Assembly: GCA_030665535.1 (NCBI GenBank)
Contig: DAOUZU010000075.1
Span: forward strand, 1 to 5,380
From: Dehalococcoidia bacterium
GTDB lineage: Bacteria > Chloroflexota > Dehalococcoidia > Dehalococcoidales > JAUXAE01
Length of the DNA stretch: 5,380 nucleotides
Direction: 5' to 3'
The notes below the pieces were generated by a model. It was given only the letters and a program-made list of their open reading frames with translations. It ran no database searches and had not been told where the DNA came from. Shown piece by piece: positions 1 to 5,318 of the stretch. The stretch's first letter is position 1, and each line of letters begins with the position of its first letter. Both the position numbers and the translations under genes were made by a program.

Positions 1-1365
1 CCCTCTGAAACTATTGGCGATGTCCTCAAGGGCCCTCAGCCGCTTGAGGTAATTCTCCATTGACTCGCGGCGGGCGCCGGGGCGGGCACTGGAAATGGCA
101 TCAGCCGCTGAGATGAGAAAACCCCAGATGGAGACGTTGGGCGTGTCCATGTGGTGCTCCAGGATGCCTTGCACCACCTCCGGCGACTTTTCCCACTGCC
201 TGGCTAAATCGGCGCCGATCTGGGGGTGAGTGCCTTCAACGTCATGGTCCATGGCCTTGCCTATATCGTGCAGCAGGCCGGCCCGCTTGGCCAGGGCGAC
301 ATTTACCCCCAACTCGGCGGCAATTATGCCGGCCAGTTGGGCTACCTCAAGGCTGTGCTGAAGGACACTCTGGCCATAGCTGGTGCGGTACTTCAGGCGG
401 CCCAGTATCTTGATGAGCTCCGGACGCATGCCCTGGGCGCCCACCTGGTAGGCGGCCTGTTCGCCGGCATTCTGGATGGTAGCTTCGACCTCTTCCTTGG
501 CCTTGGTCACTACCTCCTCAATCCGGGCCGGGTGTATGCGCCCGTCCAGGAGGAGCCGGTTCAAGGCCTGGCGGGCTATCTCCCGGCGCACCGAGTCAAA
601 GCTGGAGAGGGTAACCGCTTCCGGTGTATCGTCAATGATAAGATCAACACCGGTGGCCTGCTCCAGGGCGCGGATATTGCGGCCTTCACGGCCTATCAGT
701 CGGCCCTTCATATCGTCGCTGGGCAGCGGCACTACGCTGACGGTGGTTTCGGAGACGATGTCAGAGGCGCTGCGTTGGATGGCCTGTACCATGATATCCC
801 GCGCCTTTTCGTCGGCTTCCTCTTTCGTCTTGGCTTCCCAATCCCGGACACGCCGCGAGGTTTCCTGCTGCAACTCCAATTCCATAATATCCAGCAGGCT
901 CTTCTTGGCCTCTTCGCTGGACATATTGGACACCATCTCCAACTGCTCTAGTTCCTGTTTCTTGACGTCCTCAAGCTGGGCCTGTGTAGCCTCAATCTGT
1001 TTTTCCTTGCTGATAAGGTCGCTCTCCCGCGAATCCAGGCTCTCCAGTTTGCGCTCCAGCGTCTCCCCCTTCTGGGATATGCGGTTCTCCTGGCGCTGCA
1101 ACTCGGCCCGCCTGTCCTTCAACTCGGAAGTGGAAGAGGACCTTGTCTTCTCGGCCTCTCGCTTGGCCTCGTGGAGCACGTCCTTGGCCTCCAGGTTAGC
1201 CTCGGCCAGCAGCTTGGAGGCCTTCTTCTGGGCGAGGCGTAGCTGGCGGTTAATCAGCATACCCCTGGAGATAAAGAGGGCCATACCGCCGAAGATGCCG
1301 CCAATAATGAAGGCAAAGAAGATGGCCAGCAGGGCGGTACCAATTGCCATTGTACCTTCTTCCAT
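1..1365 (-). CDS. rny: Ribonuclease Y, C-terminally cut by the window edge
   Basis: This is the membrane-anchored endoribonuclease that initiates mRNA decay. The frame is open from the ATG at 1365 to base 1, giving 455 residues. Family members are near 520, so roughly 65 C-terminal residues lie outside. Visible in order: a hydrophobic N-terminal anchor (about residues 7-33); a long charged coiled coil (about 40-190); a KH RNA-binding domain with [15 protein letters not shown] at 221-235; and an HD domain with His337, the H366-D367 pair in LLHDIGK, His404-His405 and Asp422 in SAADAIS, followed by the family's [10 protein letters not shown] stretch. The ATG at 1365 has AAAGGTGG about 10 nt upstream. 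A second in-frame ATG at 1350 has GAAGAAGG close upstream and would only trim five residues ahead of the anchor. It lies 79 bp after recX. In Bacillus rny is also near recA, so the neighbourhood is familiar. Identification is very secure; the exact start is less so. Confidence 0.96.
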   Translation of the reverse strand, partial: MEEGTMAIGTALLAIFFAFIIGGIFGGMALFISRGMLINRQLRLAQKKASKLLAEANLEAKDVLHEAKREAEKTRSSSTSELKDRRAELQRQENRISQKGETLERKLESLDSRESDLISKEKQIEATQAQLEDVKKQELEQLEMVSNMSSEEAKKSLLDIMELELQQETSRRVRDWEAKTKEEADEKARDIMVQAIQRSASDIVSETTVSVVPLPSDDMKGRLIGREGRNIRALEQATGVDLIIDDTPEAVTLSSFDSVRREIARQALNRLLLDGRIHPARIEEVVTKAKEEVEATIQNAGEQAAYQVGAQGMRPELIKILGRLKYRTSYGQSVLQHSLEVAQLAGIIAAELGVNVALAKRAGLLHDIGKAMDHDVEGTHPQIGADLARQWEKSPEVVQGILEHHMDTPNVSIWGFLISAADAISSARPGARRESMENYLKRLRALEDIANSFRG

Positions 1366-1397
1366 TTTTCTAAATCCACCTTTTTTTATTTTGTTTT

Positions 1398-1427
1398 GGG
1401 TAGACTATATTTAGCTGAATACTACCC
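1398..1427 (-). other. Imperfect hairpin in the recX-rny gap
   Basis: On the minus strand GGGTAG and TATT pair with AATA and CTACCC, leaving a 6-nt loop and a 4-nt bulge (TAGT) on the 3' side. It is followed by a strongly A-rich stretch (1381-1397) and then the rny ribosome binding site. There is no T-run on the minus strand, so it is not a recX terminator. On the plus strand a T7 run (1436-1442) follows 9 nt later, but no plus-strand gene needs terminating there. It could be a 5' untranslated structure of rny. The pairing is visible, the role is guesswork. Confidence 0.3.
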
Positions 1428-1444
1428 ATTCGCACTTTTTTTGG

Positions 1445-2089
1445 TCACGGTAACTGTTCCTCAGTGCCGCCCAGTTCCCGCCAAAGCCTGGCTACCGTTT
1501 CCTGGACGACTCCGTAGCCGTAGCCGCGCCTTTTCAGGAAATCACCCAGGCGGCGGCGGAAGACATGGTAGTCGCCCAGGGGCAACCGCCCCGCTTTCTT
1601 CTGGGCCGCCCGGTAGGCGCTCTGGCTGTCGTCAGCCTGGCCTGTCACCTGCTCAATGACGGCGGCGGCGACGCCTTTTTGCCTGAGCTCGGCGCTTACC
1701 AGCCAGCGGCTGCGGGGGCTGAAGGTATCACGGTTTTCCTTCCAGAAACGAGCGAAGGCGGTGTCATCCACTAGCCCCTTCTCCGCCAGCTCCGCAACCA
1801 CGGCACCGATGGTCTCGGTGCCAAAGCCGCGCTTGAGCAGGCGCTGTCGCAGCTCCGACGCGCTGCGCGGCCGGTAGGCCAGGTAGCGGCTGGCGGCATT
1901 ATAACAGCGCTGCCGCTCGTCCTGCCACTTGAGGGCCTCAATCTGGTCCTGGGATAGCTCCTGGCCCACCCTCGGCATCTGCCGGGCGTAGACCTCGGCC
2001 TCAATGCTTAAGGCCGGCCTGCCGTCCAGGGAGATGCTAACCCTTTTAGATCGGCTTCGGCCGGGCTTCAGCCCGGTAATCCTGGCCAA
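1445..2089 (-). CDS. recX: RecX, regulatory protein of RecA
   Basis: RecX binds RecA filaments and modulates, usually inhibits, their extension and recombinase activity. The 214-residue protein is all-helical in character with the tandem three-helix repeats of the family: ALKWQDERQRCYNAASRYLA and SASELRQRLLKRGF (about 52-89), LAEKGLVDDTAFARFWKENR (101-120), SPRSRWLVSAELRQKGV (124-140) and GDFLKRRGYGYGVVQETV (182-199). A basic N-terminal extension of about 50 residues (ITGLKPGRSRSKRVSIS) precedes the repeats, as in longer RecX proteins. The start is a TTG at 2087-2089, chosen because AAAGGGGG (2099-2106) sits 9 nt upstream and because the N-terminus matches the family pattern. It lies 89 bp downstream of recA on the same strand. 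A perfect 26-bp palindrome lies in that gap and a GC hairpin lies just inside the coding region, both consistent with low recX expression. Confident by sequence character and by position after recA. Confidence 0.93.
   Translation of the reverse strand: MARITGLKPGRSRSKRVSISLDGRPALSIEAEVYARQMPRVGQELSQDQIEALKWQDERQRCYNAASRYLAYRPRSASELRQRLLKRGFGTETIGAVVAELAEKGLVDDTAFARFWKENRDTFSPRSRWLVSAELRQKGVAAAVIEQVTGQADDSQSAYRAAQKKAGRLPLGDYHVFRRRLGDFLKRRGYGYGVVQETVARLWRELGGTEEQLP
2061..2076 (-). other. GC-rich hairpin just inside recX
   Basis: In the mRNA, CCGGGC pairs perfectly with GCCCGG around a UGAA loop, at nucleotides +14 to +29 of the recX coding region (codons for about G6-G10). Six GC pairs this close to a TTG start may slow translation initiation. 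The stem is directly visible, the effect is inferred. It could also be chance in GC-rich coding sequence. Confidence 0.35.
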
Positions 2090-2114
2090 TTCCGGCTACC
2101 CCCTTTAAACAACG

Positions 2115-2140
2115 AGAGCTGAGGCAGCTGCCTCAGCTCT
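2115..2140 (-). terminator. Perfect 26-bp palindrome, probable recA-recX attenuator
   Basis: AGAGCTGAGGC and GCCTCAGCTCT are exact inverse complements flanking an AGCT centre, so the transcript can form an 11-bp stem with a 4-nt loop. On the minus strand it starts 38 nt after the recA stop and is followed by CGTTGTTTAAA, a weak T-rich tract. It resembles an intrinsic terminator with a poor U-run, which would allow partial read-through from recA into recX. In E. coli a terminator between recA and recX is known to keep RecX low. A perfect palindrome could also be a protein-binding site or simply stabilise the recA mRNA 3' end. Confidence 0.6.
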
Positions 2141-2178
2141 GTCCACACCCGTATTCACCTATGTTAAGAAACTTGTTC

Positions 2179-3189
2179 TTAGCTCTTTGCCGGTTCGCCA
2201 TAGGTGGTGACAGCTGAGGCCCGAACCTGATCTTCAATCTCCTGAGCCAGCTCAGGATTTTGCTTCAGGTACTGCTTGGCACTCTCTCTACCTTGCCCCA
2301 GGCGAATGTCACCGTAAGAGAAAAAGGCACCGGCTTTCTTAATAATCTCCAGGCTGACACCGAGGTCGATGATGTTGCCCTCCCGGCTTATGCCTGAGTC
2401 GAACATGATATCAAACTCGGCCGTTCGGAAGGGTGGGGCCACTTTGTTCTTGACCACCCTAGCCCTAACGCGGTTACCCATAGCCACATTGTTCTGTTTG
2501 ATAGTCTCTATCCGCCTCAGGTCTATTCTAACCGAACTGTAGAACTTAAGCGCCCGGCCACCCGGTGTCACCTCTGGATTACCGAAGATAATGCCTACCT
2601 TCTCTCTTAGCTGGTTGATGAATATCACCGCTCCTCCCGAGCGGCCGATGGCCGCTGCCAGCTTGCGGAGGGCCTGGGACATCAGGCGGGCCTGAAGGCC
2701 GACATGGGTATCGCCCATATCACCCTCAATCTCAGCCCGCGGCACCAGGGCGGCCACGCTATCAATGACAATCACGTCAACGGCGCCGCTCCTGACCAGC
2801 GCCTCGGTAATTTCCAGCGCCTCCTCCCCGGTATCTGGCTGGGAGATGAGAAGGTCATCAAGGTTAACCCCGCATCTGATGGCGTAGGAGGGGTCCAAGG
2901 CATGCTCGACATCAATATAGGCGGCGATACCCCCCTGTTTCTGGGCCTGCGCTATTATGTGCTGACCCAGGGTGGTCTTGCCGGATCCTTCGGGGCCGAA
3001 TATCTCTGTTATCCGCCCCCGGGGGATACCGCCGATGCCCAGGGCCAGGTCCAGCGCCAGGGATCCGCAGGGGATAGCCTCAATGGTTGACCTGCCAATC
3101 TCGCTCAGCTTCATAATGGAGCCTTTGCCAAACTGTTTCTCGATCAGGCCAACGGCCAGTTCCAGTGCCTTCTCTTTCTCCGTGGTCAC
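2179..3189 (-). CDS. recA: RecA recombinase
   Basis: RecA is the ATP-dependent DNA strand-exchange protein and co-protease of the SOS response. The 336-residue protein is full length. Visible elements: N-terminal helix and linker (1-40), Walker [10 protein letters not shown] (65-73), catalytic Glu95 in [10 protein letters not shown], Walker B VIVIDS (139-144), DNA-binding loop L1 around [20 protein letters not shown] (155-174) and loop L2 around [19 protein letters not shown] (193-211). The C-terminal domain runs to GEPAKS and lacks the strongly acidic tail of E. coli RecA. The start is a GTG at 3187-3189 with GAGG (3195-3198) 5 nt upstream; it gives the expected N-terminus ([22 protein letters not shown]). 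It is the first gene of a likely recA-recX-rny unit, downstream of the terminator that closes the folate operon. No convincing LexA operator of the Bacillus or E. coli type is visible upstream. Confidence 0.99.
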   Translation of the reverse strand: MTTEKEKALELAVGLIEKQFGKGSIMKLSEIGRSTIEAIPCGSLALDLALGIGGIPRGRITEIFGPEGSGKTTLGQHIIAQAQKQGGIAAYIDVEHALDPSYAIRCGVNLDDLLISQPDTGEEALEITEALVRSGAVDVIVIDSVAALVPRAEIEGDMGDTHVGLQARLMSQALRKLAAAIGRSGGAVIFINQLREKVGIIFGNPEVTPGGRALKFYSSVRIDLRRIETIKQNNVAMGNRVRARVVKNKVAPPFRTAEFDIMFDSGISREGNIIDLGVSLEIIKKAGAFFSYGDIRLGQGRESAKQYLKQNPELAQEIEDQVRASAVTTYGEPAKS

Positions 3190-3204
3190 ATTCGCCTCAG
3201 TCTC

Positions 3205-3233
3205 ATAATAGCATAACGGGGTGGGGCAAACAA
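3205..3233 (-). promoter_or_regulatory. Candidate recA promoter
   Basis: On the minus strand TTGTTT (3228-3233) and TATTAT (3205-3210) are separated by exactly 17 nt. The -10 matches the sigma-70 consensus at five of six positions, the -35 only at three. Transcription would begin near 3198, leaving a leader of only about 9 nt, with the GAGG ribosome binding site at its very 5' end. The upstream terminator hairpin directly abuts the -35. The spacing is good, but the very short leader lowers confidence. Confidence 0.4.
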
Positions 3234-3235
3234 GA

Positions 3236-3261
3236 GAAAAGCGCCCGCTCCGGCGGGCTTT
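3236..3261 (-). terminator. Rho-independent terminator of the folP-folK-PTPS operon
   Basis: Reading the minus strand, AAA, then GCCCGC, a CGGA loop, GCGGGC, a GC bulge and TTTT form a 6-bp all-GC stem that can be lengthened by A-T pairs. It lies 27 bp after the PTPS stop codon and ahead of the recA promoter candidate, as expected for separation of two transcription units. The T-run is short (TTTTCTCTT), so some read-through is possible. Confidence 0.7.
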
Positions 3262-3288
3262 CAGTTGGGGGTGACGTTTGCCGGGAAG

Positions 3289-3660
3289 CTACTCCTCCCG
3301 GTATTCCACAGAGCTTTCGGGGGATTCCCAGACGGTGACGCTTACCAGGGTGACGGGGGCGTCTTTGAGTCCGGTCTTAAGCTCTTTGTGGATGGTGGCG
3401 GCCAGGTTCTCCGCCGAGGGGTTCGTTCTATCAAAGGGGGGTATGTCGTTAAGCGAGGTGTGGTCATAGCGGCTCAGGATGTCGCCCAGGTGCTTTTTTA
3501 GTTCGCTAAAGTCGTAGGCCAGGCCAATTTCATTCAGGCCGGCGGCCTTAACGCTTACTGCCACCCGGTAGCGGTGGCCGTGGATGTTCTCGCACTTTCC
3601 CTTATAGCCGCGCAAGGCGTGGGCGGCGTCGAAGTGCCCTTCTACAGTAATCTGGTACAT
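3289..3660 (-). CDS. queD: 6-pyruvoyltetrahydropterin synthase/QueD-family protein, probable dual PTPS-I/III
   Basis: This tunnel-fold enzyme acts on 7,8-dihydroneopterin triphosphate. QueD (PTPS-I) yields 6-carboxytetrahydropterin for queuosine, whereas PTPS-III yields 6-hydroxymethyl-dihydropterin for folate. The 123-residue protein has zinc ligands His14 (FDAAHAL), His27 and His29, catalytic Cys23, DHTSLND (66-72), PSAENLA (81-87) and Glu112 in WES. The active-site motif reads C23-E24-N-I-H-G-H; CExxHGH is the signature reported for dual-function PTPS-I/III enzymes. The start is the ATG at 3658-3660 because AAGGAGG sits 4 nt upstream; a longer reading from a GTG at 3684 would add eight residues without a comparable site. 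It overlaps the folK 3' end by 19 bp, showing translational coupling to folate genes. Family membership is secure; whether it works in folate, queuosine or both is inferred from motif and context. The symbol queD names the family and does not exclude a folate role. Confidence 0.93.
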   Translation of the reverse strand: MYQITVEGHFDAAHALRGYKGKCENIHGHRYRVAVSVKAAGLNEIGLAYDFSELKKHLGDILSRYDHTSLNDIPPFDRTNPSAENLAATIHKELKTGLKDAPVTLVSVTVWESPESSVEYREE

Positions 3661-4166
3661 TCTTCCTCCTTGCCCGGGAACCACTTGACCACTCCCTTTC
3701 GGCTGCCCAGCTCTTTAAGCAGTTGCCTGATGTTCTTTTTGAGCGTCGGGTGTTCCAGGTGGGAGGCAATCTCGGCCAGCGGCACCAGCACGAAAGCCCT
3801 CTTGGCCAGCCGGGGGTGGGGAACAGTCAGCTCCGGCGTATTTACCACCTGGTCGCCGTAGAAGAGGATGTCTATATCTATAGGGCGGGGGCCGCCGCTC
3901 TGGCCGGGCTGGCGGCCCATCTTGCGCTCGATGCCCTTAATCAGCATCAAAAGCTCGGCGGGGGCGAGCCGGGTGTAGGTCTTGGCGGCCATGTTGAGAA
4001 AGTACCGCTGCCCGGGGCTGCCCACCGGCTCTGTCTCATAGATGGGGGAGACCTCGTCCATGCGGAGGCGCTGGCCGAGGATGTCCAGCGCCTTATCCAG
4101 GTTTTCCTTGCGGTCGCCCATATTTGAGCCCAGGCCCAGGTAGACGGTCACCAGGTCGAAGTTCAC
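3642..4166 (-). CDS. folK: 2-amino-4-hydroxy-6-hydroxymethyldihydropteridine pyrophosphokinase (HPPK)
   Basis: FolK transfers pyrophosphate from ATP to 6-hydroxymethyl-7,8-dihydropterin, making the pterin substrate of FolP. The 174-residue protein shows the N-terminal YLGLGSNMGDR (9-19), SPIYETEPVG (40-49), YFLN (55-58), the metal-binding signature RPIDIDILFY (94-103, with Asp97 and Asp99 as likely Mg ligands) and VPHPRL (115-120). These cover the family's substrate and ATP sites, so it should be active. The start is a GTG at 4164-4166 that overlaps the folP stop as GTGA, with GGGGG 5 nt upstream inside the folP end; this geometry indicates translational coupling. The last 30 or so residues (about 145-174) are basic and poorly conserved in character. 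No folB is fused to it or adjacent, unlike many folate operons. Confidence 0.97.
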   Translation of the reverse strand: MNFDLVTVYLGLGSNMGDRKENLDKALDILGQRLRMDEVSPIYETEPVGSPGQRYFLNMAAKTYTRLAPAELLMLIKGIERKMGRQPGQSGGPRPIDIDILFYGDQVVNTPELTVPHPRLAKRAFVLVPLAEIASHLEHPTLKKNIRQLLKELGSRKGVVKWFPGKEEECTRLL

Positions 4167-5005
4167 TCTATCCCCCGTACGATGGCGTCGCTCATCCGGC
4201 TCACCTCTCTCATCTGTTCGACATCGTGGACGCGGACGATATCGGCCCCGTTGGCGATACCGATGGCCACCGTGGCCGCCGTTCCTAAAAGCCGCTCCTC
4301 CACCGGCAAATCCAGCACCAGGCCGATCATTGACTTGCGCGACGTGCCCAGAAGTATGGGGCGCCCCAGCTGCTTTAGCTCGGCCAGGCGGCGCAGTATT
4401 TCCAGGTTTTGCCTAAGGCTTTTACCGAAGCCGATGCCGGGGTCTATGATAATATTCTCACGGGGCACGCCGGCAGCGATGGCCTGGAGGATGGCCCTTT
4501 CCAGGTCTGAGACTATCCCGGGTATTATATCGGCCGCCGGCCTGTCTCTCTGGTTTGAAGTCAGCACCAGGGGCAGCCCGGCCTCGGCGGCTACTTGGGG
4601 CAGCCCGGCATCCTGCCTGAGGCCCCAGACATCGTTAATCATCCTGGCGCCGGCGGCCACCGCCCGGCGGGCGACGGACGCCTTGTAGGTGTCTATGCTT
4701 ACCGGAACCGATAGCTCTCCGGCCAGCCTCTCTATAGCCGGAATGATGCGTCTGATCTCTTCATCGGCGGAGACGGCCTGGCCGTTGGGGCGGGTGGACA
4801 CGCCTCCGATGTCGATAATGTCCGCTCCCTGGGCGGTAAAACGTCTGGCCTGGGCCAGGGCGGCGCCCGTGTCCGCGCTCAGTCCGTCGCCGGAAAAGGA
4901 ATCGGGGGTCAGGTTGAGAACGCCCATTATATAGGTGCGCTCTCCCCACCTGAACTCTGTATTGCCGCAGCGGATGGGGGTCGGGGTAAGGTTCTGGCTG
5001 TCCAA
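4163..5005 (-). CDS. folP: Dihydropteroate synthase
   Basis: FolP condenses the FolK product with p-aminobenzoate to give 7,8-dihydropteroate; it is the target of sulfonamides. The 280-residue TIM-barrel protein shows MGVLNLTPDSFSGDG (27-41), ADIIDIGGVSTRP (61-73), SIDTYKA (103-109), MINDVWGL (122-129), IIIDPGIGFGKS (185-196), ILLGTSRKSMIG (217-228) and ADIVRVHDV (254-262). These match pterin- and phosphate-binding positions of the family, including Asn124, Asp188, Lys224 and the RVHDV end. Two departures stand out: the usual GGESTRPG loop reads GGVSTRPN (Val69 for Glu), and the usual LMHM-type strand reads LTSNQ (148-152). The start is a TTG at 5003-5005, with AGAGGT about 7 nt upstream; it leaves a 26-residue lead into the first motif, normal for the family. 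It is the first gene of the operon and has a candidate promoter immediately upstream. Confidence 0.97.
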   Translation of the reverse strand: MDSQNLTPTPIRCGNTEFRWGERTYIMGVLNLTPDSFSGDGLSADTGAALAQARRFTAQGADIIDIGGVSTRPNGQAVSADEEIRRIIPAIERLAGELSVPVSIDTYKASVARRAVAAGARMINDVWGLRQDAGLPQVAAEAGLPLVLTSNQRDRPAADIIPGIVSDLERAILQAIAAGVPRENIIIDPGIGFGKSLRQNLEILRRLAELKQLGRPILLGTSRKSMIGLVLDLPVEERLLGTAATVAIGIANGADIVRVHDVEQMREVSRMSDAIVRGIE

Positions 5006-5022
5006 TCGGCTACCTCTGCCTC

Positions 5023-5051
5023 ATCTTACAGCCCGGCCCGCCCGTTTTCAA
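5023..5051 (-). promoter_or_regulatory. Candidate folP operon promoter
   Basis: On the minus strand TTGAAA (5046-5051) and TAAGAT (5023-5028) are separated by exactly 17 nt. Each hexamer matches the sigma-70 consensus at four positions. Initiation near 5016 would give a leader of about 11 nt, with the AGAGGT ribosome binding site at its 5' end, the same compact layout as the recA candidate. The repeat cluster at 5062-5130 lies directly upstream of the -35. Confidence 0.45.
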
Positions 5052-5061
5052 GTTGGCCCGC

Positions 5062-5130
5062 TAGGCGTTGATGCTTAGAGACAGGGCCTGAAAATTAGGC
5101 ATATATGCCTAGCCTAAATTAGGCATTTAG
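5062..5130. repeat. Cluster of TAGGCAT inverted and direct repeats, operator-like
   Basis: A perfect 16-bp palindrome, TAGGCATATATGCCTA, lies at 5096-5111. It is followed at once by GCCTAA-A-TTAGGC (5112-5124), a second inverted repeat around a single base. TTAGGCAT occurs as a direct repeat at 5095-5102 and 5119-5126, 24 bp apart. A degenerate copy of the 16-mer (TAGGCGTTGATGCTTA, 12 of 16 matching) lies at 5062-5077. Multiple copies of one half-site in both orientations between divergent genes suggest binding by a dimeric regulator. Position just upstream of the folP -35 would suit an activator, or co-operative binding over both promoters. The regulator is not in the window. Confidence 0.55.
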
Positions 5131-5215
5131 TACGATGCTTTCCGGGGATTGACAGTGGTAGAATACCTCCCGGTGGGCAAATATTTACGTATAGTTCCCC
5201 TGTGGCAGGCCAAAG

Positions 5216-5244
5216 TTGCATATAGCCAGATGTTCGTGTATGAT
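5216..5244 (+). promoter_or_regulatory. Candidate promoter of the tatA-like gene
   Basis: TTGCAT (5216-5221) and TATGAT (5239-5244) are separated by exactly 17 nt. The -10 matches the sigma-70 consensus at five of six positions, the -35 at three. Start of transcription would be near 5251, giving a leader of about 68 nt before the ATG at 5319. Confidence 0.4.
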
Positions 5245-5250
5245 CAATCT

Positions 5251-5268
5251 GGTGACCGTCGGTGACCG
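5251..5268 (+). repeat. GGTGACCG direct repeat with 10-bp phasing
   Basis: GGTGACCG occurs at 5251-5258 and again at 5261-5268, so equivalent bases lie 10 bp apart, about one helical turn. The pair starts at the predicted transcription start of the plus-strand gene. It could be an operator for a protein binding one face of the DNA, or a chance duplication. Confidence 0.35.
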
Positions 5269-5306
5269 CTGTGCCTGATTAATTTGTAATTCAATTCGGA
5301 AATCTT

Positions 5307-5312
5307 AGGAGG
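5307..5312 (+). promoter_or_regulatory. Strong ribosome binding site of the tatA-like gene
   Basis: AGGAGG is a full Shine-Dalgarno match with 6 nt before the ATG at 5319. It decides the start over the in-frame ATG four codons later (5331). Confidence 0.85.
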
Positions 5313-5318
5313 AACAAT

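Larger units (their letters stand above)
5006..5318. other. Divergent intergenic region, no gene
   Basis: These 313 bp between folP and the right-hand gene contain no open frame longer than a few codons on the plus strand and no recognisable RNA gene. They are more AT-rich than the flanking genes from about 5091 on. They hold a folP promoter candidate at the left, a cluster of inverted and direct repeats at 5062-5130, and a plus-strand promoter candidate with a phased direct repeat at 5216-5268. Confidence 0.7.

Noticed and set aside
1404..1409. TATAGT on the minus strand as the -10 of an rny promoter
   Set aside because: No resemblance to a -35 is found 16-18 nt upstream and there is no extended -10 TG. 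The hexamer also overlaps the hairpin.
226..1414. Long plus-strand open frames over 226-951 and 476-1414
   Set aside because: They lie opposite the RNase Y gene, whose KH and HD motifs are unmistakable. Their composition reflects the antisense of a GC-rich coiled-coil gene.
2165..2181. Inverted repeat TAAGAA/TTCTTA overlapping the recA stop codon
   Set aside because: It has only six mostly A-T pairs and no T-run, too weak to call a terminator beside the strong palindrome downstream.
2242..2258. CCTGAGC/GCTCAGG inverted repeat inside recA
   Set aside because: The 2-nt loop disfavours an RNA hairpin and the bases are explained by the coding sequence near the recA C-terminus.
3190..3235. LexA (SOS) operator upstream of recA
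   Set aside because: I looked for CTGT-N8-ACAG and GAAC-N4-GTTC type sites and found none. A lineage-specific operator cannot be excluded.
3661..3684. Longer start (GTG at 3684) for the PTPS gene
   Set aside because: The ATG at 3660 has a perfect AAGGAGG 4 nt upstream and gives the family N-terminus. The eight extra residues match nothing and would encode the ribosome binding site itself.
5149..5164. TTGACA followed by TAGAAT as a plus-strand promoter
   Set aside because: Both hexamers look good but are only 4 nt apart. No acceptable -10 lies 16-18 nt after TTGACA (bases near 5172 are GC-rich), and no fitting -35 precedes TAGAAT.
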